The notes beneath the pieces were generated by a model, which saw only the letters and a program-made list of their open reading frames with translations, searched no databases and was not told the origin of the DNA. The position numbers were made by a program, and so were the translations under genes. From Phnomibacter ginsenosidimutans (lineage in GTDB: Bacteria > Bacteroidota > Bacteroidia > Chitinophagales > Chitinophagaceae), in assembly GCF_009740285.1 (NCBI RefSeq), contig NZ_CP046566.1:2600501-2664500 (forward strand): 64,000 nt of DNA, in the 5' to 3' direction. Positions 44,866 to 53,577 of this stretch are shown here, in pieces. Each line of letters opens with the position of its first letter. Position 1 is the stretch's first letter.

Positions 44866-45597
44866 TCAGGCACCGTTCAATATTTCTGCAATGTGCATCA
44901 CTTTAATGGGGCTTTGCTGTCGTTTCAAAATGCCTTCCAAATGCATGAGGCAACTCATGTCTGCACCGGTAATCACTTCTACACCTTGCCGCTCATGATC
45001 GGCCACTCTGTCTTTGCCCATTTTGGCACTCACCGATTCTTCAAACACACAAAAGGTACCGCCAAAACCACAGCATTCATCTTTACGATCAAGCCTGGCC
45101 AATTGCAATCCTTCTACCATGTGCAAGAGTTGCTCTGGCTTTGAAAATGGTTCCGCTACCAACTCACTCATTTGCGACAAATGCAAACCGCGTTGCCCAT
45201 GGCAGCTTTGATGCAAACCTACCCTGTGCGGAAATCTGGCGTCAATGATTTTTACCTTCAGTACATCCGTTAAAAACTCGGTGAACTCATACACACGACT
45301 GCGTATTTGTGCAGCAGTTGTTTCATCTTCATGGTTCAAGTGCTGTTTGATGTGCAACACGCAACTACCCGACGGACCAACAATGTAATCGTAGCCACGA
45401 AATGCATCCACTATCACCCGATTGCAGCCCGCTTGCTGGTCTTCAAAACCAGAATTGGCCATGGGTTGTCCGCAGCAGGTTTGGTTCGGAGGAAACTCAA
45501 CAGTACAACCCAATTTCTCTAACACCTGCATGGTGGCAATAGCTACCTGCGGATAAAACTGATCTACATAACAAGGCACAAACAAGGCCACCCGCAT
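44866..45597 (-). CDS. lutA: Lactate utilization protein A (CCG-domain oxidoreductase)
   Basis: A 243-residue protein with two cysteine-rich CCG domains: PNQTCCGQPMANSGF near residue 40 and KDECCGFGGTFCVFE near residue 175, as in LutA/YkgE and heterodisulfide reductase-like subunits. GPSGSCVLHIKQH and HQSCHGQRGLHLS hold further conserved residues. It is part of the LutABC L-lactate-oxidising system and is separated from the tandem aldolase gene by only 3 bases, so it lies in the rhamnose operon. Confidence 0.94.
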   Translation of the reverse strand: MRVALFVPCYVDQFYPQVAIATMQVLEKLGCTVEFPPNQTCCGQPMANSGFEDQQAGCNRVIVDAFRGYDYIVGPSGSCVLHIKQHLNHEDETTAAQIRSRVYEFTEFLTDVLKVKIIDARFPHRVGLHQSCHGQRGLHLSQMSELVAEPFSKPEQLLHMVEGLQLARLDRKDECCGFGGTFCVFEESVSAKMGKDRVADHERQGVEVITGADMSCLMHLEGILKRQQSPIKVMHIAEILNGA

Positions 45598-45600
45598 ATG

Positions 45601-46899
45601 CTATTCTTTTATAAATGCTTTTCGTAAATCTTCTACCTGTTCATCACTGATGGGTACCATTTCTCCCAACGATGCAGCCAGCACCAAACTCTTGGCACTA
45701 AACTCTGCTACTTCAAGATAATCGAATGTTTGCAGCAATTTGTCACCCGTCACCAATATGCAGTCGTTTTCAATCAGCAATGCCGGACATGATTTTGACA
45801 ACTGACCTATGATGGCTTCCGATTCACCAAACTGTTGTCCAAATGGAATCTTATGTACATCCTGCAAAAAAATCCAACTCTCTGGTATCGTCCGCACATT
45901 AAAGTTGGCTTTGCTGCTGGCAAATGCCATGAGGTACGTAGACTGTGTGTGAATGATGCTGTTGATGTGCGGGTGTGTTGCGTAAATTTTTTGGTGCATC
46001 AGCGCACTGCGACTGGGTACTTTGCCCGGCTCAGCACAACCATCTTTTACTTGTACTACATCGCTGGCTTGCAAATCCCAACGAGGCACGTCGGTTGGTG
46101 TAATCAAAAAATCATTGCCCCGCCAGCGAACAGAAACTGTGCCGTAAGAACTCGTCATCAAACCTTGTGTACAAGCCCTGCGAACAATATTGCAGATTTG
46201 ATGACGGATAGCCCGTTCATCACTCGGATGTTCGGCTTTTTCCATCACCGGGAGCTGTACCAGGTGCTCATCAAAATCATTGATTTGCTCATTGGTTAAA
46301 AAGTTGGGTGTACCCACCATGCTGGCATACAAAATGGTGCGGGCACTAAACTCCAGTGTTTCAAAACGCAGGAAGGCATCTGCCAAATCGCTGCCACCAA
46401 CTACAGTGCCATGGTTTTCCATGATCACTGCAGAAAATCCTTTCTTGAATTCGCCTGCAATCACATCGCCCAACGCAGCACTACCGGGCAGGCGGTAATC
46501 GGCGTAGCCAATAGGTCCGCATACTTTTCTGGCTTGCAAAATGATGTTGGTATTGGGAATTTGTCGCACAATACTAAACGACACCAATGCCGGCGGATGT
46601 GCATGAATAATGGCTTTCACATCGGGCCTTGCCTCGTAAATAGCTTTATGAAAAGGAAATTCGGAAGAAGGTTTGTGACGGCCAATAATGCTGCCATCCG
46701 CTTTTACACACACAATGTCATCAATGGTCAGCGAGCCTTTATCTATGCCGGACGGCGTTACCCAAATATCACCCTGTTCATCTATCACCGAAATATTGCC
46801 ACCAGAAGTTGTGGTCAATCCGCGGCGGTAAATGCGGCTGATGACCATAGCGACCTGTTCACGGGGGTGTTGCCAGCTGGTATTTAAAATGTTGTCCAT
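45601..46899 (-). CDS. Tandem class II aldolase/adducin-domain protein with degenerate second domain
   Basis: A 432-residue protein with two class II aldolase/adducin domains in a row (about 10-200 and 225-420). The first keeps the expected zinc and catalytic residues: GGNIS, Glu80 in SSEFPFHK, His99 and His101 in IIHAHPP, and His163 in ENHGT. At equivalent places the second has Ser298, His317, Gln319 and Asp379, so it has lost its acid and two metal ligands. The first domain may cleave or epimerise a sugar phosphate such as a rhamnulose- or fuculose-1-phosphate-like substrate; the second may be structural. It lies between rhaK and lutA. Its true substrate is unknown, since RhaEW already supplies an aldolase. 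Confidence 0.85.
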   Translation of the reverse strand: MDNILNTSWQHPREQVAMVISRIYRRGLTTTSGGNISVIDEQGDIWVTPSGIDKGSLTIDDIVCVKADGSIIGRHKPSSEFPFHKAIYEARPDVKAIIHAHPPALVSFSIVRQIPNTNIILQARKVCGPIGYADYRLPGSAALGDVIAGEFKKGFSAVIMENHGTVVGGSDLADAFLRFETLEFSARTILYASMVGTPNFLTNEQINDFDEHLVQLPVMEKAEHPSDERAIRHQICNIVRRACTQGLMTSSYGTVSVRWRGNDFLITPTDVPRWDLQASDVVQVKDGCAEPGKVPSRSALMHQKIYATHPHINSIIHTQSTYLMAFASSKANFNVRTIPESWIFLQDVHKIPFGQQFGESEAIIGQLSKSCPALLIENDCILVTGDKLLQTFDYLEVAEFSAKSLVLAASLGEMVPISDEQVEDLRKAFIKE

Positions 46900-46934
46900 A
46901 TTAAAAAAGAGTTGCCGGCATGAAGATGATACAG

Positions 46935-46966
46935 GCTGCTATGCTGCCGACGATACACATAGCAGC
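46935..46966 (-). other. Hairpin between rhaK and the tandem aldolase gene
   Basis: Perfect 9-base arms GCTGCTATG (46935-46943) and CATAGCAGC (46958-46966) with a 14-base loop, in an 88-base gap. It has no following T run, so RNA processing or stability is more likely than termination. Confidence 0.5.
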
Positions 46967-46987
46967 ATGCAGATTTATGGTAAAAAA

Positions 46988-48361
46988 TCAGTGGTCATAA
47001 TGTGTCAGTTTCAGCAAATTGTGTGGAATGGGTTGTGTGTTCCAATGTGTGTGAATAGCCAGTGCCGCACCAATGGCAGAAGCTTGTGCCACCTGCGAAG
47101 CATACACTTGCACATGCGGATAAGCTTTAGCCAACAACTGCATGAACAGCGGATTGTTGCTAAAGCCACCATCAACAAACAATTTGCTAACCGGCTCACT
47201 GCCTCGCAACACAAATTGTAGTGCATGCACTTGCTGTGCTACCATATCGAGCATCAATTGATGATAGGCTTCGGTTGCAGTAGCAAACAAGGATAACTCC
47301 CGGTGAGCAAAAGCAGCTACACTTACATCGTTCAGTACTTCATAGGTTGCCGGAGTTACGCGTTGGCGCAATGCTTCCAGCAAATATTCGTCAGGCTTGA
47401 TGTGTTTGTAAAAGTCATCGGCTTCGCCAAAATGAGCAGCAATGCGTTTGGCTTCCTGCTCATGAAAATGCCCTGCAAAAAGGCGTGATGCTTTTACAGG
47501 CTTGCCTTGATAGCTGAGGTAGCACAAACAATCATGCTGCAATTGCTCATCAGTCAGCGGCGATGCGTTAAAAGGATTCAATGCAATACACCAGGTGCCG
47601 GTAGACAACAATACAAATGGTTCTTGCTCACATGCCAGGTAAGGAATTAATGCGGCAGAACTATCGTGCAGGCCCACACCACAGGCAAGTGTATGCGATT
47701 GTACCTGACAGGTATACACAGCATCAGATGGAACTATGGCGGGTAATTTCTCCGACATCCCTTCTTCTGCTACCCACTGCTGATACGTTTGTGTATCAAA
47801 ATTCCACAGGTTGGTATGGCAGCCAATGCTGGTCATTTCCGACACCGGCACTTTGCTGATAGCATACGCCAGGTATTGAGGTAAATGCAACGCATATTGC
47901 ACTTGTGCAAACCGCTCCGGCTGTTCGTATTTCAACCGGTACAATTGCATGCCCGAGTTGAGGTTGCCCAACACAGGTGATGCCGCCGAACGGGAAAAAG
48001 CCACTTCGCCACCATAAGCATTGTAAAACTGCTGCTGCAAGTCAGCATTGTATGGCTTCAGGTAATTGTACAACGGGAAGACCGGCTCACCTGCTGCATT
48101 GATGTAAACAAAACTGGCACCATATGCAGACACGTTCACCGCTTTTACATCGTAATCGGTCAGCTGAATGATTTGCTGCAAAAAATCGCCCAGCAATTGT
48201 TGGAGCTTTGGCAAATCCTCGCAAGGAAAACCATCCTCGTCGGTAACTTCTGCCAACTGTTGCGCATACTCGGCTACAATGTTGTAGCCTTCATCTATCA
48301 GAAAAAGTTTTTTGTTGGTTTTACCAACGTCCAGTATTGCTATAACAGGTTGTCGATTCAT
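46988..48361 (-). CDS. rhaK: Rhamnulokinase (FGGY family)
   Basis: A 457-residue FGGY carbohydrate kinase. The N-terminal phosphate motif is IAILDVGKTNKKLFLID, a variant (DVGKTNKK) of the usual DxGTTS. The second ATPase part has VKLFVDGG-like SKLFVDGGFSNNPLFMQ and ASAIGAALAIHTH. GVGLHDSSAALIPYL is the family's central segment. From context (rhaI, rhaM, RhaEW, rhaT in the same run), it phosphorylates L-rhamnulose at O1. It lies 39 bases after rhaI and 88 bases before the tandem aldolase gene. Confidence 0.88.
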   Translation of the reverse strand: MNRQPVIAILDVGKTNKKLFLIDEGYNIVAEYAQQLAEVTDEDGFPCEDLPKLQQLLGDFLQQIIQLTDYDVKAVNVSAYGASFVYINAAGEPVFPLYNYLKPYNADLQQQFYNAYGGEVAFSRSAASPVLGNLNSGMQLYRLKYEQPERFAQVQYALHLPQYLAYAISKVPVSEMTSIGCHTNLWNFDTQTYQQWVAEEGMSEKLPAIVPSDAVYTCQVQSHTLACGVGLHDSSAALIPYLACEQEPFVLLSTGTWCIALNPFNASPLTDEQLQHDCLCYLSYQGKPVKASRLFAGHFHEQEAKRIAAHFGEADDFYKHIKPDEYLLEALRQRVTPATYEVLNDVSVAAFAHRELSLFATATEAYHQLMLDMVAQQVHALQFVLRGSEPVSKLFVDGGFSNNPLFMQLLAKAYPHVQVYASQVAQASAIGAALAIHTHWNTQPIPHNLLKLTHYDH

Positions 48362-48400
48362 TGTTCACGGCCTTGTTGAAGAAAGGCTTCATTCAAAAAC

Positions 48401-49675
48401 TTACAAACCGGTAGCAACTGTGTTGCTGCCACGTTCGTCTACCAGTGCTTTGCGTACGCCTGCATTTCTGTACAGCTGCAAAGGTTGCAATGCCGCACCT
48501 GCCCGCAAACGAGCTTCTGCCACCAGCGGCCGCACATCGGTACGATAGGCTTGTTGCAAAATTTCTTGTGCCTGCGTTACGTCGTTGTTGAGCTGAGCTG
48601 CTTTCAGTGCAGCAGCATCTACCAGCAATGCCTGCGCATATGCCAGCATAATGGCTTCCACGCTTTGCAGCAAATCTTCCAGCGGGTCTTTCAGGTTGTG
48701 GCTGGCATCAATCATCCAACCCAAATCGGTGGCGTGGTTCATGCCACGGGCATCCATGCCTTCTACCAGCTCTTTAAAAATGAGGAATAACTGATACGGA
48801 TTGATGCTACCCACTGTCAGGTCATCATCACCATATTTCGAATCGTTGAAATGGAAACCGGCCAGTTTGCCTTCCATCAACAACAGCGATACAATTTGTT
48901 CAATATTGGCATTGAGTAAATGGTGTCCCAAATCAACCAGCGTGTAGGCTTGCGGCCCCAGCTTGTTGGCGTAGAGCAGGCTTTGGCCCCAATCGCCAAC
49001 CGTCATGCTGTAAAAGTTGGGTTCAAATGCTTTGTACTCTACAAACATTTTCCAATCGGAAGGCAGTGCTTTGTAAATCACTTCGAGGCTTTCAAGCGTA
49101 TTTTCAAATGCATTGCGAAAATTGAGTTGCCCAGGAAAACTGGAACCATCGGCCAACCACACCGTGAGTGCTTTTGAGCCCAGCGCATCACCATGTTGAA
49201 TTACATCAATATTGTGTGCAATGGCTTGCTCCCGAACGGCTTTGTTGACATGCTGCAACGAGCCAAACTTGTAGCTGAGTGGTTGCCCCGGCTGATCCTG
49301 AAAAGTGTTGGAGTTGACAGCATCAAAAGACAAACCAAAACTGCCTGCCAGTTCACGAATGGCTGCGTAATCTTTTGGAATATCCCAGGGAATATGCAAT
49401 GAAATAGAACCGCTGCTATTGTTGAGTGCATGCAGCAATCCTACGTCTTCAATTTTTTCTTCGAGATTGCGGGGCTCGCCGGCGCCGGCAAAACGACCAA
49501 AGCGGGTGCCACCTGTGCCCAAGGCCCAACTGGGAATGGCTACATTAAACGCCATCAGTTTTTGTATAATGGCTTCTGCCTGATCTGTTTCTTGCAATAC
49601 GGCATGCAGGCGGGCCTGATGTTTTGCCTGCAGGCTTTCGTTGTGTTGTGCTATGTGGTTGGCGGCGATACGCAT
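48401..49675 (-). CDS. rhaI: L-rhamnose isomerase (RhaI type)
   Basis: A 424-residue TIM-barrel sugar isomerase of the RhaI kind, not related closely to RhaA. Conserved parts are PSWALGTGGTRFGRFAGAGEPRN, ISLHIPWDIPKDY, MFVEYKAFEPNFYSMT (metal-binding Glu), LVDLGHHLLNANIEQIV and GFHFNDSKYGDDD (metal-binding Asp). It converts L-rhamnose to L-rhamnulose with a divalent metal in the cytoplasm. The next gene upstream is rhaM with a 65-base gap. Confidence 0.9.
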   Translation of the reverse strand: MRIAANHIAQHNESLQAKHQARLHAVLQETDQAEAIIQKLMAFNVAIPSWALGTGGTRFGRFAGAGEPRNLEEKIEDVGLLHALNNSSGSISLHIPWDIPKDYAAIRELAGSFGLSFDAVNSNTFQDQPGQPLSYKFGSLQHVNKAVREQAIAHNIDVIQHGDALGSKALTVWLADGSSFPGQLNFRNAFENTLESLEVIYKALPSDWKMFVEYKAFEPNFYSMTVGDWGQSLLYANKLGPQAYTLVDLGHHLLNANIEQIVSLLLMEGKLAGFHFNDSKYGDDDLTVGSINPYQLFLIFKELVEGMDARGMNHATDLGWMIDASHNLKDPLEDLLQSVEAIMLAYAQALLVDAAALKAAQLNNDVTQAQEILQQAYRTDVRPLVAEARLRAGAALQPLQLYRNAGVRKALVDERGSNTVATGL

Positions 49676-49701
49676 GATAGTTGTTTTAAAAAATGAAACG
49701 A

Positions 49702-49719
49702 ATCAGCGGGCTGGCTGAT
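49702..49719 (-). other. Small hairpin between rhaM and rhaI
   Basis: ATCAGC (49702-49707) and GCTGAT (49714-49719) around a GGGCTG loop, 26 bases before the rhaI start. It is near enough to affect translation initiation, but it is small. Confidence 0.35.
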
Positions 49720-49740
49720 GTGCATCCGCAAGGGCTTGCA

Positions 49741-50058
49741 TCAGGGAAGGTAAAATACTTCCGGCAAGGGCGTGCTGACGGGAGAATTGTCGGGGTTGCT
49801 TTGCATGATGTCTTTCATGTAAGCCCACCAACGTTGCATAATAGGTTGTTGTGGCAATGCATCGAGTGCTGCAGGGTCGCTGGCTTCGAGCACCCCAAAC
49901 AATGTGCGTGTTTCTGTATCAAGAAAAATGCTGTAGTTGCTTACACCAGCCTGCTTGAGCAAATCGGCCAGCTCTGGCCATATCTCATCGTGTCTGCGTT
50001 TGTACTCTGCTTCCTGTCCGGGATGCAACTGCATCTTAAATGCTCTCCTTGCCATCAC
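49741..50058 (-). CDS. rhaM: L-rhamnose mutarotase
   Basis: A 105-residue RhaM/RhaU dimeric alpha/beta-barrel protein that interconverts alpha and beta anomers of L-rhamnose. Family residues are in [20 protein letters not shown] (catalytic His in [10 protein letters not shown]), [17 protein letters not shown] and [12 protein letters not shown]. Two ATGs in a row (50058 and 50055) are possible starts. The upstream gap of 91 bases to the RhaEW gene holds a GC-rich hairpin. Confidence 0.93.
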   Translation of the reverse strand: MMARRAFKMQLHPGQEAEYKRRHDEIWPELADLLKQAGVSNYSIFLDTETRTLFGVLEASDPAALDALPQQPIMQRWWAYMKDIMQSNPDNSPVSTPLPEVFYLP

Positions 50059-50076
50059 ACTCTTCGGTTTAAATGG

Positions 50077-50119
50077 TAGTTAAGGGGAGCCGGCGCAGAA
50101 GCGCCAGCCCGGTTAACTA
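50077..50119 (-). other. GC-rich hairpin between rhaEW and rhaM
   Basis: Base TAGTTAA (50077-50083) pairs with TTAACTA (50113-50119). The tip GGCGC-AGAA-GCGCC is very stable, with an internal loop between. No T run follows on the minus strand. It suggests mRNA processing or protection within the rha operon. Confidence 0.55.
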
Positions 50120-50149
50120 TCGATGCTTGCTTATGAAAAAGTTCTGTTC

Positions 50150-52270
50150 TTATCTGTAAAAGCCCATGGCCACACCACCATCTACATTGATGGCATTGCC
50201 CGTGCTTTTGTTGAGCAATCCGCCCACCAATGCAAAGCAGGCATTGGCAATGTCTTCGGGCAAAATCACTTCGTTGAGCAACGTACGCTTGGCGTAGTAA
50301 GCAGGCAGTTCTTCTACGGTAATGCCATATGCTTTGGCACGACCTTCAGCCCAACCACCGGCCCAAATATTGCTGTCCGCAATAACGGCATCGGGGTTCA
50401 CCATGTTTACCCGAATCTTATCGCCGCCCAGCTCTGCAGCCAGCAAGCGTGTAAGATGTGCCTGACCTGCTTTGGCAGTACCATAGCCTGCATTGTTGGG
50501 GCCTGCCACCACCGCATTCTTCGAAACGATGTTGACAATATCACCACCAAAACCTTGCTTCCGCATGATGGCTACTGCAGCTTTGGATACGAGGAATTGC
50601 CCTTTTACCAAAATATCGTAGAGTCGATCAAACTCTTCTTCGCTGTGGTCGGCAATGGCTCTTGAAATACTAATGCCTGCATTGTTTACAATGATGTCAA
50701 CACCACCAAAAGCAAGGCTCGCATTTTGCATGGCTTGTGCTGCAGATGCAGCATTGGTTACATCAAGCAGGGTAACAGCCACTACATCTTTACCAAACAG
50801 TTTTTGAAATTCTTTGCTGGTTTCTTCGAGGCGTTCTGCATTCACGTCGTTCAGCACTACGCAGGCCCCTTCTTCTGCATATTTTTTGGCAATGGCTTTA
50901 CCAATACCACCACCACTGCCGGTTACCATGGCTACACGTCCGCTCAATGCTTTGGGCTTGGGCATGCGTTGCAACTTGGCTTCCTCGAGCAACCAGTATT
51001 CAATATCAAAAGCTTCCTGGCGGGGCAACGACGTGTATTCGCTGATGGCTTCAGCACCACGCATCACGTTGATGGCATTGATGTAAAACTCCGCGGCCAC
51101 ACGGGCTGTTTGTTTGTCTTTGCTAAAAGTGAACATACCAACGCCAGGATAAAGAATCACCACCGGGTTGGGGTCTCGCATAGCAGGACTATTGGCATGC
51201 TTGCAGGTATTGTAATACTCCGCATACATGTTGCGGTAAGCTTCAAAAGCGGGTGCCAGTTGAGCTTGTATTGTTTTTACATCGGTAAGGTCAGCATTGG
51301 GCGACAGCTCCAGTACCAGCGGACTGATTTTGGTACGCAGGAAGTGGTCGGGGCAACTGGTACCAAGCGGTGCCAGGCGATCCAAATCGTTGCTGTTGAT
51401 GAATTGCAACACTCTTTCGTCATCTGTAAAATGACCAATCATTTTTTGGTAGCTGCTGCAAAAGCCACGCAGAATGGGCGCAATAGCAGCGGCTTGCTGT
51501 AGGCGATTTTCCGCAGGCAATGAATCGATTTTCTGACCACCAAACACAGGTGCATCTTGTCCTACTTTCGACTCAATGTATTCTGCACAACGCTCTACTA
51601 CTTCCAATGTATTGATGTAACATTCGTAAGCAGTATCGCCCCAGGTAAACAAACCATGCGAACCCAGCATGATACCGCGGATGCCGGGGTTGGCATCGAG
51701 GCAGGCTTTCAACTGCAAGCCCAAATCGAAACCGGGACGCTGCCATGGTACCCAACCAATGCTGCCGCCAAATAATTCCTGCGTGATTTGCTCTCCATCT
51801 TTTGCAGCAGCTATGGCAATGGCTGCATCGGGATGCAGGTGATCGATATGCTTGAATGGCAGAAAGCCGTGCAGCGGTGTATCAATAGATGGCGCTTTGC
51901 TATCGAGATCGTAAATGCAATGGTTGAAAAGGCCGACCATTTCATCTTCCATTTCCAAACCAGTGTAAATGTTTTGCAGGCTGCGCAAACGGTCTACATA
52001 CAGCGCTGCCAAACCACTCTTTTTGAGTGTACCAATATCGCCACCACTACCCTTCACCCACATCACTTCGGTTTCGGTACCGGTGAGTGGATCTTTGGCC
52101 ATAGCCTTGCAAGAGGTATTGCCACCGCCATAGTTGGTAAGGCGCAAATCGGCCCCCAACATATTGGAGCGGTAAATGAGTAACGCTACTTCATCGCCTT
52201 CCATGCTGGCCGCTTTGGCTTCATCCCACAGGTAGCTTACGTGTTTAAATTCAGTTGTAACTGTTGACAT
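50150..52270 (-). CDS. Bifunctional rhamnulose-1-phosphate aldolase / L-lactaldehyde dehydrogenase (RhaEW type)
   Basis: A 706-residue fusion. The N-terminal class II aldolase domain (about residues 10-400) has NYGGGNTSCK, a histidine metal site HIDHLHPDA and GSHGLFTWGD; it splits L-rhamnulose-1-phosphate into DHAP and L-lactaldehyde. The C-terminal short-chain dehydrogenase domain (about 425-700) has the NAD motif TGSGGGIGKAIAKK, NNAGIS and the YxxxK active site in YGTAKAGQ; it oxidises lactaldehyde to lactate. The start at 52270 (MSTVTTEFKHV) is preferred over 52294. With LutABC downstream, this forms a route from rhamnose to pyruvate. Confidence 0.9.
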   Translation of the reverse strand: MSTVTTEFKHVSYLWDEAKAASMEGDEVALLIYRSNMLGADLRLTNYGGGNTSCKAMAKDPLTGTETEVMWVKGSGGDIGTLKKSGLAALYVDRLRSLQNIYTGLEMEDEMVGLFNHCIYDLDSKAPSIDTPLHGFLPFKHIDHLHPDAAIAIAAAKDGEQITQELFGGSIGWVPWQRPGFDLGLQLKACLDANPGIRGIMLGSHGLFTWGDTAYECYINTLEVVERCAEYIESKVGQDAPVFGGQKIDSLPAENRLQQAAAIAPILRGFCSSYQKMIGHFTDDERVLQFINSNDLDRLAPLGTSCPDHFLRTKISPLVLELSPNADLTDVKTIQAQLAPAFEAYRNMYAEYYNTCKHANSPAMRDPNPVVILYPGVGMFTFSKDKQTARVAAEFYINAINVMRGAEAISEYTSLPRQEAFDIEYWLLEEAKLQRMPKPKALSGRVAMVTGSGGGIGKAIAKKYAEEGACVVLNDVNAERLEETSKEFQKLFGKDVVAVTLLDVTNAASAAQAMQNASLAFGGVDIIVNNAGISISRAIADHSEEEFDRLYDILVKGQFLVSKAAVAIMRKQGFGGDIVNIVSKNAVVAGPNNAGYGTAKAGQAHLTRLLAAELGGDKIRVNMVNPDAVIADSNIWAGGWAEGRAKAYGITVEELPAYYAKRTLLNEVILPEDIANACFALVGGLLNKSTGNAINVDGGVAMGFYR

Positions 52271-52296
52271 ATTCAATGTGTTTCGAAAAAACAAGA

Positions 52297-53391
52297 TTAT
52301 GGTTTCATGCTATTGCCCCAACCTACCACCAGCACAGATGCAATGATGATGAGGATACCGGCTATTACTGTAGCAAATGTTTTTTTGTTGACGCCTTTCC
52401 ATTCTTTCAACACCAGCCCCCAAGTGTTGGCAATGAGGATGATGAAGGCCATGTGCAAAATCCATGAGCTGGCACCGTTGCCCATTTTGCTTTCGCCCAT
52501 GCCATAAAAGAAAAATTGTAAAAACCAGGTGGTACCTGCCAATGCTGAAAAAAGAAAATTGCGCAGCAGTGGTGTTTTGGTATCGGTGTAGTTGCCAAAA
52601 GTTTTGTTGCGGGCATTGAGTGCCATGCACCAAATAAAATTGGTGGTGAGTCCGCCCCACAGCAGCACTACGTAAATCACGTTGTTGAGGTAGAGAAAGT
52701 TTCCGGTTTCGTTGGGGTTGGCAGCTTTCCAGGCAGCGTTGGCTACATCGGCCATGGGCTTTCCTGCTTCAATACCAAAATTGAAACAGGCACTGAGCAC
52801 ACCAGATACAATGGCCACAAACATGCCAAGGCCAAACTTGTATTCCGTTTTTACTTCCATGCCATGCGGGTCGGTAGCTTCGGCCTGCAGTTGCTTTTCC
52901 TTCATGGTACCGGCCTTGCCGCTTACGATGATGCCAATCACACAAAGGAGCAAACCAGCCAACACGGTTTGGCCCCAGCTCTCAGCAAGCATCATGCTGA
53001 ATGTGTCTTTGCCTACAGCAGGAAACAGGTCGTAATAAATGGAAGGAATGAGCGACCCAAAAACCATACACAAACCAAGGATAACGCTGCTGCCCAACGA
53101 TACGCCGAGGTAGCGAACACCCAAGCCGTACGTAAGGCCACCAATGCCCCAGAGTATGCCAAAGAAATAAGTATAGCCCAGCACCGAACTATCGGTTTGT
53201 GCAATGATGTCTGAAAAATTGGGAATGGTTAAATACGCAGCAATGGGTGGCACAATGAGCCAGCTAAACAAGCCGCCTACAATCCAGAAACTTTCCCACG
53301 CCCAGCCTTTCACCCGCTTAAACGGAATGTAAAAACTACCCGACGCAAAGCCGCCTAAAAAATGAAATAAAACACCTAGAAAAACCTGCAT
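52297..53391 (-). CDS. rhaT: L-rhamnose/proton symporter RhaT
   Basis: A 364-residue membrane permease with about ten hydrophobic helices. RhaT-family segments are GGFASGSFYIPFKRVKGWAW near the N-terminus, GILWGIGGLTYGLGVRYLG and FNFGIEAGKPMADVA. It imports L-rhamnose with a proton across the inner membrane. It is the first gene of the leftward rha run, divergent from the GntR-type regulator across 186 bases containing a perfect 8-bp-arm palindrome. Confidence 0.94.
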   Translation of the reverse strand: MQVFLGVLFHFLGGFASGSFYIPFKRVKGWAWESFWIVGGLFSWLIVPPIAAYLTIPNFSDIIAQTDSSVLGYTYFFGILWGIGGLTYGLGVRYLGVSLGSSVILGLCMVFGSLIPSIYYDLFPAVGKDTFSMMLAESWGQTVLAGLLLCVIGIIVSGKAGTMKEKQLQAEATDPHGMEVKTEYKFGLGMFVAIVSGVLSACFNFGIEAGKPMADVANAAWKAANPNETGNFLYLNNVIYVVLLWGGLTTNFIWCMALNARNKTFGNYTDTKTPLLRNFLFSALAGTTWFLQFFFYGMGESKMGNGASSWILHMAFIILIANTWGLVLKEWKGVNKKTFATVIAGILIIIASVLVVGWGNSMKP

Positions 53392-53458
53392 GAGAACAAT
53401 CGCTTTTTACAAATGGCAAATCAATCAATCATCAAAATAAATACTTGTACAGCACAGC

Positions 53459-53480
53459 CTATCATGCACTGTCATGATAG
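53459..53480. promoter_or_regulatory. Palindrome in the rhaT-regulator gap, candidate operator
   Basis: CTATCATG (53459-53466), CACTGT, CATGATAG (53473-53480): perfect 8-base arms with a 6-base spacer. Its position between the divergent rhaT operon and the GntR-type regulator suits an operator for autoregulation and rha control. A weak TTATTTTG -7-like box for rhaT lies between it and rhaT. Confidence 0.5.
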
Positions 53481-53577
53481 CGTTTGCGTAGTTCCTTCCT
53501 TTTCGGTAGGGCGCCATTACCTACCTTTACGCCCCGCAGCAATGGCTGCCACAAACGAGTCCATAATTGCGCCGCCT

